64,000 nucleotides of DNA, from NCBI RefSeq assembly GCF_001553115.1, contig NZ_KQ960175.1, positions 1 through 64,000 of the forward strand. The letters are read 5' to 3'. Source of the stretch: Aedoeadaptatus coxii. Lineage in GTDB: Bacteria; Bacillota; Clostridia; Tissierellales; Peptoniphilaceae. Positions 34,171 through 43,876 of the stretch are shown here, piece by piece (the stretch's first letter is position 1; each line of letters starts with the position of its first letter). Under the pieces are notes generated by a model. That model was not told where the DNA came from. It saw only the letters and a list, made by a program, of their open reading frames with translations, and did not search any database. The translations under genes were made by a program, and so were the position numbers.

Positions 34171-35264
34171 CGTGACGCTCCTTTCGCAGATAATCTGAGT
34201 AAAATACCGCTCATCCCCATGACAAGGACGAGGGCGGTGCCGCCGTAAGAAATAAAGGGTAAGGTTAAACCCGTTACCGGTAAAAGCCCTACGGCGACGC
34301 CCATATTAAAAAATGCCTGAAACCCTATGGACACGACGATGCCCGTGGCGACAAGTTTTTCGTAAAGTTTATCCTGCCTTCTAACCGTTTGAAAACCTCG
34401 CGCGATAAATAGCGTAAAGAATATAATGACAAAAGTAGAGCCGATCAGACCGAATTCCTGACCGATGACCGCAAAAATAAAATCATTATAGGCCTCCGGC
34501 AAGCGGTTAAAAGTTTGATAAGAGTTAAAATACCCTACCCCCGTAATCGATCCGATGCCGATCGAGTAAAGGGAATTTGCCAACTGCCAATCCGTGTTCG
34601 CTATGTCGTCGAAGGGATTAATAAAAGATGTAAGTCGCTTCAGTCGATAGGGAACGCGAAGAACGAAACCGTAAATTCCCACCATCCCTAAAAAGAGAAT
34701 GGTCATAAGCTCTGAAAAACTCATGTCGGAGATAAAAAACATGCTCATTAAACTAATGGCAATGACACTCGCCGAGGAAAAGTCTTCGATAATAACAATA
34801 CCTGCAGAAGCGCCGATTACGGCAAGGATAGGCAAAAAGCCTCCTCGTCTACCGCCTTTTCTGTGGACGGTGCAAAGATGCGCCACAAAAAAGATGGAAG
34901 CATATTTTAAAAGATCCGATGGCATAAATTGAAAGTGGGTCTTCGGAATGGCGAGCCATCGAGTGGCGCCGTTGACCGTTACGCCGAGTCTAGTGTAGAG
35001 GGCAAGGCATAGGATCATGCTTACCACCCATAAAGGGATGGCTAGATTTCGAAGAGTCTTTAAAGGAATGATATAACCGACGACACAAGCCATCATGCCG
35101 ACAATAAGGTAAACGATGTGACGCTTAAAATAATACGTGCCGTCTCCAAATTCCTTAAGCCCCTCGCCCCATGAACTGGACGCCACCATAAACACGCCGA
35201 TAATGAGCAGCACGACAATGGAGCCCAGCAAAAGGGGATCTACATATTTCTTTAATTGAGACAT
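34167..35264 (-). CDS. ftsW: FtsW/SpoVE-type lipid II polymerase
   Basis: A 365-residue SEDS protein with about ten membrane segments; conserved GFFNSYQTF-like, AVIGQEFGLIGS and the late PFISYGGTALVLVMG motifs are seen. SEDS proteins polymerise glycan strands at the septum with a class B PBP. It lies between murD and murG in the usual dcw order. Confidence 0.95.
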   Translation of the reverse strand: MSQLKKYVDPLLLGSIVVLLIIGVFMVASSSWGEGLKEFGDGTYYFKRHIVYLIVGMMACVVGYIIPLKTLRNLAIPLWVVSMILCLALYTRLGVTVNGATRWLAIPKTHFQFMPSDLLKYASIFFVAHLCTVHRKGGRRGGFLPILAVIGASAGIVIIEDFSSASVIAISLMSMFFISDMSFSELMTILFLGMVGIYGFVLRVPYRLKRLTSFINPFDDIANTDWQLANSLYSIGIGSITGVGYFNSYQTFNRLPEAYNDFIFAVIGQEFGLIGSTFVIIFFTLFIARGFQTVRRQDKLYEKLVATGIVVSIGFQAFFNMGVAVGLLPVTGLTLPFISYGGTALVLVMGMSGILLRLSAKGASR

Positions 35265-35271
35265 AGCCTCA

Positions 35272-36579
35272 TCAGCTCCGTTTTTCTAAAATCAACGCTT
35301 TAAATTGATCGCCCCGTTCTTCGTAACTTTTGAACTGATCCCAGGAAGCACAGGCAGGCGACAACAGTACAATATCGCCTTCAACGGCATCGCGCATCGC
35401 CTGTTCCGTCGCTTCTTCCATGGTTTCAAACAGGTAAATCTTTTGAACCCCTTCACCTTTTGCCTCGTCTGCTATTATATTTTTCGTTTCGCCGAAAAGA
35501 TATAAGGCGGCGATGCCGTCGTGATGGCGATTAAAAAGATCTTTAAAATCGCTCCCCTTATCGTATCCGCCAGCCAACAAGCGTACCGGACGGGAGAAAC
35601 TGGCCAGCGCCACGTCGGTGGAGTCCGGATTTGTTCCCTTGGAATCATTATAGACGTCCACACCTTCAATTGTGGCTACATATTCCATACGGTGATTTTT
35701 TCCTCTGTAGGTCTTGAGGGTATTGCGAATCGATTCTACATCTACCCCCATAAGAAACGCTGCGAGGGATGCTTCCAATGCATTGCGTACATTGTGATCC
35801 CCGACAAGGAGCATATCGTCGCGATCCATTAAGTAAATCGTCTCACCGCCGTGGACGAGGTAAAGCTTATCGCCGTCTTTATAAGCGCCGTCTTGTTGAA
35901 TCGGCGTCGTACTTACCACTAAAGGAGATTCCAATTCCTCTCCCGTCATGGCGAGATAGGGATCGTCTATATTTAAAATTAAGTAATCGTCTTCGTCTTG
36001 ATTTTTGTAAATATTCTTTTTACACTCACGGTAATTATCTACCGATTTATGATGATCTAAATGATCTTCCGTAATATTGGTTAAAATCGCCACTTTCGGC
36101 TTAAAATCTTCGATGGTTTCCAATTGAAAACTGGAACACTCGATCACGACAAAATCATCTTTCCCCGCCCGTTTGGCAATAGGTAAAATGCCGATGCCGA
36201 TATTGCCGCCGACATACGCCACTTTTCCTCCGTCGATTAACAGATGATAGAGTAAATCCGTCACCGTCGTCTTGCCGTTGGTACCTGTAATGGCGAGAAA
36301 GTTTTCGCATTCGGAAATACGATAAGCGACTTCGATATCCGAAAGAATGGGGATGTTTCGCTCCGCAAGCTCAGGCAACATACCGTGATCCAATGGGATG
36401 CTCGGACTTTTTATAACGAAATCCACTTCTTCTCCATCGTAAACGGGAAGACCTTCCGCTAAATCCAAGTGGGAAGGATCGTCGTCGTAAACATAAAGCG
36501 TGTTCTCATCGCCCAGCGCATCGATGGCGCTAAGTCCCGTTTTTCCCATGCCGTAGACTAATATCTTTTTGTTTTTCAT
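35272..36579 (-). CDS. murD: UDP-N-acetylmuramoylalanine--D-glutamate ligase
   Basis: A 435-residue Mur ligase that adds D-Glu to UDP-MurNAc-L-Ala. The ATP-binding loop ITGTNGKTTVTDLL, the central NITEDHLDHH and the carboxyl domain with NDSKGTNPDST are typical of MurD. It begins 10 bases after mraY. Confidence 0.97.
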   Translation of the reverse strand: MKNKKILVYGMGKTGLSAIDALGDENTLYVYDDDPSHLDLAEGLPVYDGEEVDFVIKSPSIPLDHGMLPELAERNIPILSDIEVAYRISECENFLAITGTNGKTTVTDLLYHLLIDGGKVAYVGGNIGIGILPIAKRAGKDDFVVIECSSFQLETIEDFKPKVAILTNITEDHLDHHKSVDNYRECKKNIYKNQDEDDYLILNIDDPYLAMTGEELESPLVVSTTPIQQDGAYKDGDKLYLVHGGETIYLMDRDDMLLVGDHNVRNALEASLAAFLMGVDVESIRNTLKTYRGKNHRMEYVATIEGVDVYNDSKGTNPDSTDVALASFSRPVRLLAGGYDKGSDFKDLFNRHHDGIAALYLFGETKNIIADEAKGEGVQKIYLFETMEEATEQAMRDAVEGDIVLLSPACASWDQFKSYEERGDQFKALILEKRS

Positions 36580-36588
36580 TGTACACCC

Positions 36589-37545
36589 CTAAAAAATCAG
36601 GAAATAACTGATCACGCAAAGAACAATTTCGACGATGGAAAATAAACCGACGATTTGAACTTCATTCATTCCCTTTTGCTCAAAATGGTGATGAATTGGA
36701 CTCATTAAAAAGACGCGCTTTCCCGTCGTTTTAAAAGAAATCACCTGAATAATAACTGAAAGCGTCTCGATAAAATAAATGCCGCAGCAAATGGGCAGCA
36801 ATAAAGGCAGATTCAGTAGAATCGCTACTGCCACAACGGCACCGCCTAAAGCCAAGGATCCCGTATCCCCCATAAATACTTTTGCCGGGTATTTATTGTA
36901 GAACAAAAACCCTAAAAGACCTCCCGCCATGACGAGACAGAACATCGTAATGGACGTGCGACCCATTTTATGACTTACGAGGGAGAAAAATAACATGACG
37001 ATAATGGTAACCGAAGAAGACAGTCCGTCGAGACCGTCCGTTAAATTTACAGAATTTACCGTGCCGACGACGACAAAAATAATGAACGGAATAAACATTA
37101 TGCCCATTTCCAGGTGCTTATCCATTCCCGGTATCAACATATCCGTCGTCAAACCGTCGGATACGCGAATCAACACGTAGAGCAACACGGCGATTAAAAT
37201 TTGAGCCACCAATTTTTGGAGTGCTGTGAAACCTAAATTTCGCTTGTGTACCACTTTTAAATAGTCGTCTACAAAACCTACTAAAGCGAAGCCTAAAGTG
37301 GAAATAAATAAAACCATGGCTTCATAGGTTAAGTTTTTGATCGCTAATGTAGCTAAAATAGCGGAGGTCAAAAAGATAATACCGCCAATGGTAGGCGTGC
37401 CCGCCTTCGCCAAGTGCGATTGAGGTCCCTCTTCCCGTATTTCCTGCCCGGCGTGCAATCTTCTTAACATGGGAATAAAGTAACGTCCCCCTATTAAGCT
37501 GAAAATAAGCCCCAGGCCAAAACTGATTGGCAGAGTTGCAAACAT
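36589..37545 (-). CDS. mraY: Phospho-N-acetylmuramoyl-pentapeptide transferase
   Basis: A 318-residue membrane enzyme of about ten segments that forms lipid I. The signature residues are visible: GFVDDYLK (aspartate pair), NLTDGLDGL and the carboxyl MSPIHHHFE histidines. AAAGGAG precedes the start. Confidence 0.97.
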   Translation of the reverse strand: MFATLPISFGLGLIFSLIGGRYFIPMLRRLHAGQEIREEGPQSHLAKAGTPTIGGIIFLTSAILATLAIKNLTYEAMVLFISTLGFALVGFVDDYLKVVHKRNLGFTALQKLVAQILIAVLLYVLIRVSDGLTTDMLIPGMDKHLEMGIMFIPFIIFVVVGTVNSVNLTDGLDGLSSSVTIIVMLFFSLVSHKMGRTSITMFCLVMAGGLLGFLFYNKYPAKVFMGDTGSLALGGAVVAVAILLNLPLLLPICCGIYFIETLSVIIQVISFKTTGKRVFLMSPIHHHFEQKGMNEVQIVGLFSIVEIVLCVISYFLIF

Positions 37546-37547
37546 AT

Positions 37548-39893
37548 CTAATGACTCCTTTTTTTCTTATTCCGCGTATCTTGAGTTCTTCGGCTTTTCG
37601 TAGAATTCGTCGTCTTACTTTCCGTAGAGATCTGACGCTTCTCTTTCTTATTGTCCGAATCCCCTTTTCCTTCGTTCTTATTATCGGATGAAGGCTTCTC
37701 TTCCAGGCGAAGGTGAACTTTGGTTCCTTTTTTAAGTTCTTCCCCTGCCAAAGGCTCTTGAGAGACCACCGTCCCCTCGCCTTCCATAATATAATCTATG
37801 TTCGAGTTTTCTAACAGTGCCTCCACTTCACCTTTCGATTTACCAAGGAAATTCGGTACGCTCTTTCGGTTGGCATCGTTTGGATCCACCTTTAAATCTA
37901 CTATGGTGTCTTCGTCCACTTCCGTACCCGCTTTGGGCGCTTGTTTTTCTACAATTCCGAAAGCACCTACATTTTCAGAGGCCATATTGAACTTTAGCCC
38001 TACATCGGTAAGTGCCTTGCCGGCGTCCTCGAGAAGCATGTTTTCCACATTGGGAACGATAACTTTTTTCGCCTGTTTCTCCTTCATGCCGGCGGAATAA
38101 GGAACGTCAGCACTTCGTAGTGCCGTACCCATAATCTCGGAAGCGATGGGCGCTGCGACAGTTGCGCCGAAATAATCCCCTTCCGGCTCCTCGACGATAA
38201 CGAGTACCGTGTATTTCGGATCGTCCATTGGCCCGACGGCAACAAAACTACTGATGTATTTGTCTTTTTCATAGCCACCGGTTTCCGAAACTTTCCCGGC
38301 CGTACCGGTCTTCCCGCCGATGAGGTAGCGATCTACGGCACCATATTTCCCCGTGCCCTTTTCCACTACCTGCACCATTAAATTCCGCATGGTACTGCTT
38401 GTAGACTCCGACACGACTTGACGTCTTACGACGATGCCGTGTTTTTCTACGAGATTTCCCGCTGCGTCCGTAATTTCGTCGACGACGTAGGGTTCCAGCA
38501 AATAGCCTCCGTTGGCGACAGCTGAAATAGCCGTTACCATCTGAATAGGCGTTACGGCGATGCCGTGGCCATAGCTCATGGTGGCAAGGCGCGCTTCGCC
38601 AATATCCTCTACACTTTCGGGAATCATACCGTCTTGTTCGGCAGGTAAATCGATGCCGGTTTTTTCGCCGAAGCCGAAAGCGTGAATGTATTTAAGCATA
38701 CCTTCTTTTTTAAGCTCTCTCGCAATGTTGACGAAACTGACATTACAGGATTCAGCATAGGCTTTTTCCATCGTAATGTCGCCGTGGGGATTGGGAAGCG
38801 ATGTACACGTAATGGTGATGCCCGGAATATCTCGCACATACCCAGTGCAATAATAATGCTTTTTAGGGTTCGTTGTGTTTTCTTCAATGGCGGCCGCAGC
38901 AGTAATGGTTTTAAACGTCGAACCAGGCTCGTACGTATCGCTTACCGAAAAGTTTCGCCAATTATCAAACCACATTTCCGATTTTTGCTCGCGGGAAAGA
39001 TTTTTCCAAACAGCAGCTTGCGCTTTTGTCGCCGGGCGGTAAGGATAGTTTAAATTGTAATCGTCTGTAGAGGCCATGGCCGCAATAGCGCCGGTTTGAG
39101 TTTCCTGCACAATGGCGGTGATCCGCTTCGCATGATTTTTCTCCCGAAAATTATCGAGGATTTCCTCCGTCTTTCGTTGAAGCGGTTCGGACATGGTAAG
39201 CTTTAAATTGCCTCCACCCTCTACAATCGACGAAGGATCTTCTTGGGACGGGAGGACAGTGGTTTTGCCGCTCAAAACATCATTATAGTAACGTTCCAGC
39301 CCATAACGCCCTTCCCCATCTTTATTGGTAAAACCGATAACAAGTGATGCCAAATCGTTATAAGGATAGGAGCGGGCTTCGAAATCTTCCACGACGACGC
39401 CGGGAATGTCGGTATCCCGCACGCGCATAGCCGAGGAACGATCCACATCACCCTTTAAAAGAACATGTCCCTTTTTCTCCAAGCGTTTCTCCGCGTCTTC
39501 GCGGGTCATGTTCAATGCTTTTTCCGCAAGGCTTATGAGTTGCTCTTTATTTTTGGCACTGTTTTTCCCTTTTTCCAATGTATCGATGTCGACGTAAATA
39601 TCCGATTTACTTATGTTGTAAACCAGTTCTTTTCCATTGCTGTCCACAATTAAGCCCCGCGCCATTTTTTTGTTTTGCGCACTGTCCATGGCAAGAGCCT
39701 CACGGGTTAGATCATCGGATTCGAAGGTTTGCAAATAACCGACGCGAATAAACAAAATAAAAAAGAGCAAGAAGAGAATCGAATACAGAAAAGCTACCTT
39801 TTGATCCATATTTCTTAAATACGTACCAAAAGAACGGCGTTTGTTTTTTCTCTTTCTCACTCTATTATTTTGATTCATTTTCTGCTCACGCAC
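37548..39893 (-). CDS. Class B penicillin-binding protein with PASTA domains (septal type)
   Basis: A 781-residue transpeptidase. After a basic start and one membrane segment (about 33-51) comes the dimerisation domain, then the transpeptidase domain with intact motifs: PGSTFK (SxxK), SCN (SxN) and GGKTGTAGK (KTG). Two PASTA domains (about 605-735) and a Lys/Ser-rich tail follow. Its place in the dcw cluster makes it the FtsI/PBP2B-type partner of FtsW. A GTG at 39893 has GGAG six bases upstream; ATG 39878 is an alternative start. Confidence 0.93.
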   Translation of the reverse strand: MREQKMNQNNRVRKRKNKRRSFGTYLRNMDQKVAFLYSILFLLFFILFIRVGYLQTFESDDLTREALAMDSAQNKKMARGLIVDSNGKELVYNISKSDIYVDIDTLEKGKNSAKNKEQLISLAEKALNMTREDAEKRLEKKGHVLLKGDVDRSSAMRVRDTDIPGVVVEDFEARSYPYNDLASLVIGFTNKDGEGRYGLERYYNDVLSGKTTVLPSQEDPSSIVEGGGNLKLTMSEPLQRKTEEILDNFREKNHAKRITAIVQETQTGAIAAMASTDDYNLNYPYRPATKAQAAVWKNLSREQKSEMWFDNWRNFSVSDTYEPGSTFKTITAAAAIEENTTNPKKHYYCTGYVRDIPGITITCTSLPNPHGDITMEKAYAESCNVSFVNIARELKKEGMLKYIHAFGFGEKTGIDLPAEQDGMIPESVEDIGEARLATMSYGHGIAVTPIQMVTAISAVANGGYLLEPYVVDEITDAAGNLVEKHGIVVRRQVVSESTSSTMRNLMVQVVEKGTGKYGAVDRYLIGGKTGTAGKVSETGGYEKDKYISSFVAVGPMDDPKYTVLVIVEEPEGDYFGATVAAPIASEIMGTALRSADVPYSAGMKEKQAKKVIVPNVENMLLEDAGKALTDVGLKFNMASENVGAFGIVEKQAPKAGTEVDEDTIVDLKVDPNDANRKSVPNFLGKSKGEVEALLENSNIDYIMEGEGTVVSQEPLAGEELKKGTKVHLRLEEKPSSDNKNEGKGDSDNKKEKRQISTESKTTNSTKSRRTQDTRNKKKRSH

Positions 39894-39902
39894 AAAAGTC
39901 TC

Positions 39903-40316
39903 CTACTTTCCGTTGAAAATATGCAACACGGAAATCACAGGGTTCAAGTAAACATTTTCGTTTACATCATTTTCTTTTTCTCGAACGGCGACGTCTATGT
40001 ATTTAATCTGATCATTATCCGGATAGACCATACCCAATTGAAATTTCGCTTTGCGCATAATATCGTCTGAATTTTTAATTTCATCTAAGCTCGCCGTCAT
40101 ATCTTTATACGTCTTGTCCATGTCTTCCAGCGCTCTCGTTTGCCGATCGATGGCGGAGTTTATGCTCGCAAGGCGAGTTTGTACTTTTAACTGTACAAGT
40201 CCCGTTATACATATCATCAAAACAATAATGCCGATACAGGCGGAAGTGGACATCGAACGATTCTTTTTCCGTGGTTTGGGTTGACGACGATTTCGTCGCG
40301 TCTGAACCTTTTTCAT
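39903..40316 (-). CDS. FtsL-like division protein
   Basis: A 137-residue bitopic protein: a strongly basic tail (KKVQTRRNRRQPKPRKKNR), one membrane segment (about 24-42) and an outside coiled coil (about 45-105). Size, layout and place between rsmH and the PBP gene match FtsL, though the sequence itself is too variable to prove it. ATG 40316 has GGGGGAG upstream and is preferred over 40346, which overlaps rsmH. Confidence 0.75.
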   Translation of the reverse strand: MKKVQTRRNRRQPKPRKKNRSMSTSACIGIIVLMICITGLVQLKVQTRLASINSAIDRQTRALEDMDKTYKDMTASLDEIKNSDDIMRKAKFQLGMVYPDNDQIKYIDVAVREKENDVNENVYLNPVISVLHIFNGK

Positions 40317-40329
40317 TATATCACTCCCC

Positions 40330-41262
40330 CTATATTTTTTCAGCAATGCGAAGCTTTGCGGAATGGGACCGCGTATTCTCTGCTAACTCTTCCTCTGTCG
40401 CCGTAATAGGCTTTCTCGTAATAATTTTAATCTCACGTTTTTTATCGCAAGTACAAATCGGTTGGCGCGGCGGACAGATACAATCGAGATTTAAATATTT
40501 AAACTGATTTTTTACAATCCGATCTTCCAACGAATGGAAAGTGATGATGGCGAACCGTCCCTTAGGTTTTAAAAGATTTACCGCGTCTGGAATGACTTCT
40601 TCTAAAACATCCAATTCTCGATTCACTGCAATACGCAATGCCTGAAAGGTTTTCTTCGCCGGGTGACCGCCGTCTCTTCTGGCGCCGCCCGGGATTGCTT
40701 TTTTTATAATGTCAACGAGCTGAAAGGTCGTCTCGATCGGCTCGTGTTTTCGTTCGTTTACAATGAACTCGGCGATACGCTTTCCCCAACGTTCTTCTCC
40801 GTAGTCCCAAAAGATGCGGCTTAACTCGTCTTCTTCATATGTGTTGACGATATCTCGCGCACTGATCGCGTCCGATGGATTCATACGCATATCCAAAGGG
40901 CCGTCAAAGCGATAGCTGAATCCGCGCTCGCCGGTGTCAAATTGGTGCGAGCTTACGCCGATGTCCAATAAAATGCCATCGACCTTTTCAATATTCAATT
41001 CGGAAAGGATTTCCTTCATTTCGACAAAATTGCCTTTGGCAAGCGTGTAGTTGTCTCCAATACTTGCCAAATGGCGATCCGCTGCTTGAAGTGCCGCATC
41101 GTCTTGATCGATGCCGATTAAACGGCCTTCCGGAATGCGGCGCAATATTTCACCACTATGTCCCCCTCCACCTAAGGTGCCGTCGACATATGTTCCGCGA
41201 GGATCGATGTTTAAGCCGTGAATGACTTCGTTTTTCAGCACCGGTATATGTTCAAAGGTCAT
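40330..41262 (-). CDS. rsmH: 16S rRNA (cytosine1402-N4)-methyltransferase
   Basis: A 310-residue SAM-dependent methyltransferase that modifies C1402 in the ribosomal P site. GTYVDGTLGGGGHSGEIL is the SAM loop, with DGILLDIGVSSHQFD and ITFHSLEDRIVK further on. It is the second gene of the dcw cluster, eight bases after mraZ. Confidence 0.97.
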   Translation of the reverse strand: MTFEHIPVLKNEVIHGLNIDPRGTYVDGTLGGGGHSGEILRRIPEGRLIGIDQDDAALQAADRHLASIGDNYTLAKGNFVEMKEILSELNIEKVDGILLDIGVSSHQFDTGERGFSYRFDGPLDMRMNPSDAISARDIVNTYEEDELSRIFWDYGEERWGKRIAEFIVNERKHEPIETTFQLVDIIKKAIPGGARRDGGHPAKKTFQALRIAVNRELDVLEEVIPDAVNLLKPKGRFAIITFHSLEDRIVKNQFKYLNLDCICPPRQPICTCDKKREIKIITRKPITATEEELAENTRSHSAKLRIAEKI

Positions 41263-41270
41263 AGCTGCTC

Positions 41271-41702
41271 CTAAATTCCAAGATCGGCCAATTGTTGTGC
41301 AATTTGATCGTACGATAGGGATTCGTCGTCGTTATAATCATCCCATAAGGATTCCGACCAAATTTCCATTCGCGTTCCCACGCCGATTACCACACTTTTT
41401 GTGGAAAGCTCGGCGTAGTCCATAAGGTTTTGAGGAATGCGAATTCTGCCCTGCTTGTCCAGCTCGCCGTCACAGGCGCCTGAAAAAAAGTAGCGGACAA
41501 ATGCGCGGGCATCTTTGTGGGTAAGGGGTAAACTCTTTAATTTTTCTTCCATGCGTTTCCATTCATCTAAGGGGAAAAGAAAAATGCACTGATCCAAGCC
41601 CTTGGTCATGACATAGCCGTCGAGAATTCCTTCTCTAAATTTGGCCGGCATGACTAAGCGCCCTTTCGAGTCTACGCTATGTCGGATCTCGCCAAAAAAC
41701 AT
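41271..41702 (-). CDS. mraZ: Transcriptional regulator MraZ
   Basis: A 143-residue protein with two MraZ/AbrB-like repeats: HSVDSKGRLVMPAKFR and GELDKQGRIRIPQNL. It forms a ring that binds repeats upstream of its own gene and represses the dcw cluster. Matching repeats are visible at 41708-41742. Confidence 0.97.
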   Translation of the reverse strand: MFFGEIRHSVDSKGRLVMPAKFREGILDGYVMTKGLDQCIFLFPLDEWKRMEEKLKSLPLTHKDARAFVRYFFSGACDGELDKQGRIRIPQNLMDYAELSTKSVVIGVGTRMEIWSESLWDDYNDDESLSYDQIAQQLADLGI

Positions 41703-41707
41703 TTTTC

Positions 41708-41742
41708 ACCCCTAATGAACCTTTTTCTACCACTTTCTCCCA
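41708..41742 (-). promoter_or_regulatory. MraZ-binding box
   Basis: On the minus strand TGGGA (41738-41742), TGGTA (41728-41732), AGGTT (41718-41722) and AGGGG (41709-41713) recur about every ten bases just before mraZ. MraZ is known to bind TGGGN-type direct repeats with ten-base period. The first two units fit best and the others are degenerate. Confidence 0.75.
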
Positions 41743-41751
41743 CTTAACTCT

Positions 41752-41779
41752 ATTTTACACGATTTAATATGGGATTCAA
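41752..41779 (-). promoter_or_regulatory. Promoter of the dcw cluster
   Basis: TTGAAT (41774-41779), 16 bases and TAAAAT (41752-41757) on the minus strand, immediately upstream of the MraZ box. Confidence 0.75.
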
Positions 41780-41788
41780 GGCGGAAAT

Positions 41789-41820
41789 TAAAAAAACTAC
41801 CAAAATTGGCAGTTTTTTTA
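41789..41820 (-). terminator. Terminator after lgt
   Basis: ACTGCC and GGTAGT arms with A/T extensions (41796-41813) and runs of A and T on both sides, so it can work in both directions. It separates lgt from the dcw promoter. Confidence 0.8.
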
Positions 41821-41828
41821 AGATTATT

Positions 41829-42605
41829 TTATTTATTTGTCGATTCCCTTTTGATCAATTTATAATCACCTACATTGCGATGGTTATAAACATAGATTAA
41901 AAGAAGGGATCCTATGACGATTCCAATCAGACTGACGACTTGTGCCGTTTTTAAGGGACCGATGTAGAGGCTGTCGGTACGAAGTCCTTCGATAAAAAAT
42001 CGTCCGATGCTATATAAGATGAGATATGCACCTGAAAGTTCACCGGGATATTTCCTGCGTTTCGAAAGGTAAAAGTAGATAAAGAGAAAAATTCCCACAT
42101 CTAAAATTGATTCGTAAAGAAAGGTCGGGTGTACCATGACGCCGTCCACGGGAATGGCCCAAGGCAAATTTGTGGGTCCGCCATGGGCTTCGCCATTCAT
42201 AAAATTACCCCACCGTCCAATGCCCTGAGCCAGGGCGACGCCTCCTGCGATCATATCCAAGAGATCTAAAAATTCAATTTTACGCGCCTTGGAAAAAAAG
42301 AAAATAACCAAGGCGCCTGCTATTAATCCGCCGTGAATGGCGAGGCCGCCGTTTCGAATGGCGAGTATTTCCGATGGGTGTTGGCTGTAATATCCCCACT
42401 CAAACAAAACGTAATAACATCGTGCGCCGATGATTCCCAAAGGGAGTGCGATTAAACTTATGTCCACGATAGATTCTTTCGGAATACGCGGATTTCTCTT
42501 TATAAGCTCTTCCCCGAAATAAATGGCGAGCATGGCGCCAATGGCAATGAATATTCCGTACCAGCGAACCTCGATGCCGAAAAAAGTAAAGGCAATGGGG
42601 TTCAT
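41829..42605 (-). CDS. lgt: Prolipoprotein diacylglyceryl transferase
   Basis: A 258-residue membrane enzyme with about seven segments that attaches diacylglycerol to the lipobox cysteine of prelipoproteins. The family motifs GLAIHGGLIAG and GRWGNFMNGEAHGG are intact. It starts one base after the deoC stop and uses a Shine-Dalgarno inside the end of deoC. Confidence 0.96.
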   Translation of the reverse strand: MNPIAFTFFGIEVRWYGIFIAIGAMLAIYFGEELIKRNPRIPKESIVDISLIALPLGIIGARCYYVLFEWGYYSQHPSEILAIRNGGLAIHGGLIAGALVIFFFSKARKIEFLDLLDMIAGGVALAQGIGRWGNFMNGEAHGGPTNLPWAIPVDGVMVHPTFLYESILDVGIFLFIYFYLSKRRKYPGELSGAYLILYSIGRFFIEGLRTDSLYIGPLKTAQVVSLIGIVIGSLLLIYVYNHRNVGDYKLIKRESTNK

Positions 42606-42606
42606 T

Positions 42607-43248
42607 CTATTCTCCTAAAATAGCGGCCGTTTTGGATGCGCCGATTCTGGTGGCGCCGGCTTCTATCATGGCTTCCGCCGTTTCTCTCGTACGAATACCA
42701 CCGCTTGCTTTTACGCCCAATTCCTCGCCGACAGCTTCGCGCATTAACTTCACATCTTCTACCGTCGCACCTCCGGTACTGAAACCTGTGGAGGTCTTTA
42801 CAAAGTCGAGGCCGGCTTCTTTTGCCAAACGGCATGCCGTTTGCTTTTCTTCATCGGTTAAGAGGCAGGTTTCCAAAATTACTTTTACGACGGCAGAAGG
42901 AACGGCATGGCGCACGGCCTTCATGTCTTCCAATACCATTTCCTCTTCACCGCTTTTCAATGCGCCGATGTTTAGAACCATATCCACTTCATCGGCTCCG
43001 TTTTCCACGGCTTCTTTCGCTTCAAAAGCTTTCGTGGCAGACGTTGTAGCGCCCAAAGGGAATCCGATAACCGTACAGACTTTTACATCGCTATCTGCCA
43101 ATCGTTCGGCGGCGAGCTTTACCCAGCATGGCTCCAAGCAAATGGAAGCCGTGTCGAAAGCTTTCGCCTCGTCGATGGTTTGAATGACCAAATCCTTCGT
43201 CGCGTCCGCTTGAAGAATGGTGTGATCGATGGTTTTATTTAATTTCAT
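42607..43248 (-). CDS. deoC: Deoxyribose-phosphate aldolase
   Basis: A 213-residue TIM-barrel aldolase that cleaves 2-deoxyribose 5-phosphate into glyceraldehyde 3-phosphate and acetaldehyde. The proton-relay lysine lies in [11 protein letters not shown] and the Schiff-base lysine in [12 protein letters not shown]. No other deo genes adjoin it. It overlaps the upstream membrane-protein gene by 14 bases. Confidence 0.96.
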   Translation of the reverse strand: MKLNKTIDHTILQADATKDLVIQTIDEAKAFDTASICLEPCWVKLAAERLADSDVKVCTVIGFPLGATTSATKAFEAKEAVENGADEVDMVLNIGALKSGEEEMVLEDMKAVRHAVPSAVVKVILETCLLTDEEKQTACRLAKEAGLDFVKTSTGFSTGGATVEDVKLMREAVGEELGVKASGGIRTRETAEAMIEAGATRIGASKTAAILGE

Positions 43249-43876
43249 TTGAATCTCCTTTTATAAAAAACAGTCCCGATAAACCGATCAAGCCGAGGAG
43301 CATAGTAGCGCCGATTCGCTTCACCATGCCGAAGAAAAAGGGTTCGGGAAGCATTTGAATCATCAAATCCTTTTTGGGATCCATCAACCATAAATTGTTA
43401 GAGAAAAAGATCTGATGAAATTTAAACCACGCTCTGTGAAAATTCATCGCCACGATAATGGAAAAAAGAACGAGTATGGCGAGAATGGCCATGGCCGAGG
43501 ATCCTGTCATTTTCAGTGCTCCACGCCAACCGATTCGACGAGAAAGGGCAAAAAACGATACGGCGAGAATGGCTATGGCAAACATCGAAACACTACGCAT
43601 TAATTTAAATAATGCATAGACGTCGACCATGTGATCGATTTCGCTTTCGGAAAAATAAGGAGCGAGGGTTCCTCGTTCTCCTTCTTTTAAATACTGCCTC
43701 AGTGCCGTGGATATCTCCGCCAGCGTATCTAACGATTTTCCCGTAACGGCCGGAATGCCGTTTTGTTCCATTTGCTCGACATAATAGTTCTGATTTTGGC
43801 TCACAGCTTCCGTAGAAAAACTGAACAGCAGAAAAAAACAGGATAGGACGGAAAGAATAGATAGGATACGATTCAT
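43235..43876 (-). CDS. TIGR01906 (DUF1461) family membrane protein
   Basis: A 213-residue protein with four or five membrane segments and an extracellular loop containing [16 protein letters not shown], followed by the [25 protein letters not shown] signature (split over about 153-178) of TIGR01906. Function unknown. It starts at a TAATG junction with yebC and overlaps deoC. Confidence 0.85.
   Translation of the reverse strand: MNRILSILSVLSCFFLLFSFSTEAVSQNQNYYVEQMEQNGIPAVTGKSLDTLAEISTALRQYLKEGERGTLAPYFSESEIDHMVDVYALFKLMRSVSMFAIAILAVSFFALSRRIGWRGALKMTGSSAMAILAILVLFSIIVAMNFHRAWFKFHQIFFSNNLWLMDPKKDLMIQMLPEPFFFGMVKRIGATMLLGLIGLSGLFFIKGDSNEIK

Noticed and set aside
42632-43183. Long plus-strand frame opposite deoC
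   Set aside because: deoC is complete with catalytic lysines on the minus strand; the plus-strand frame is low in complexity and lacks a start signal.
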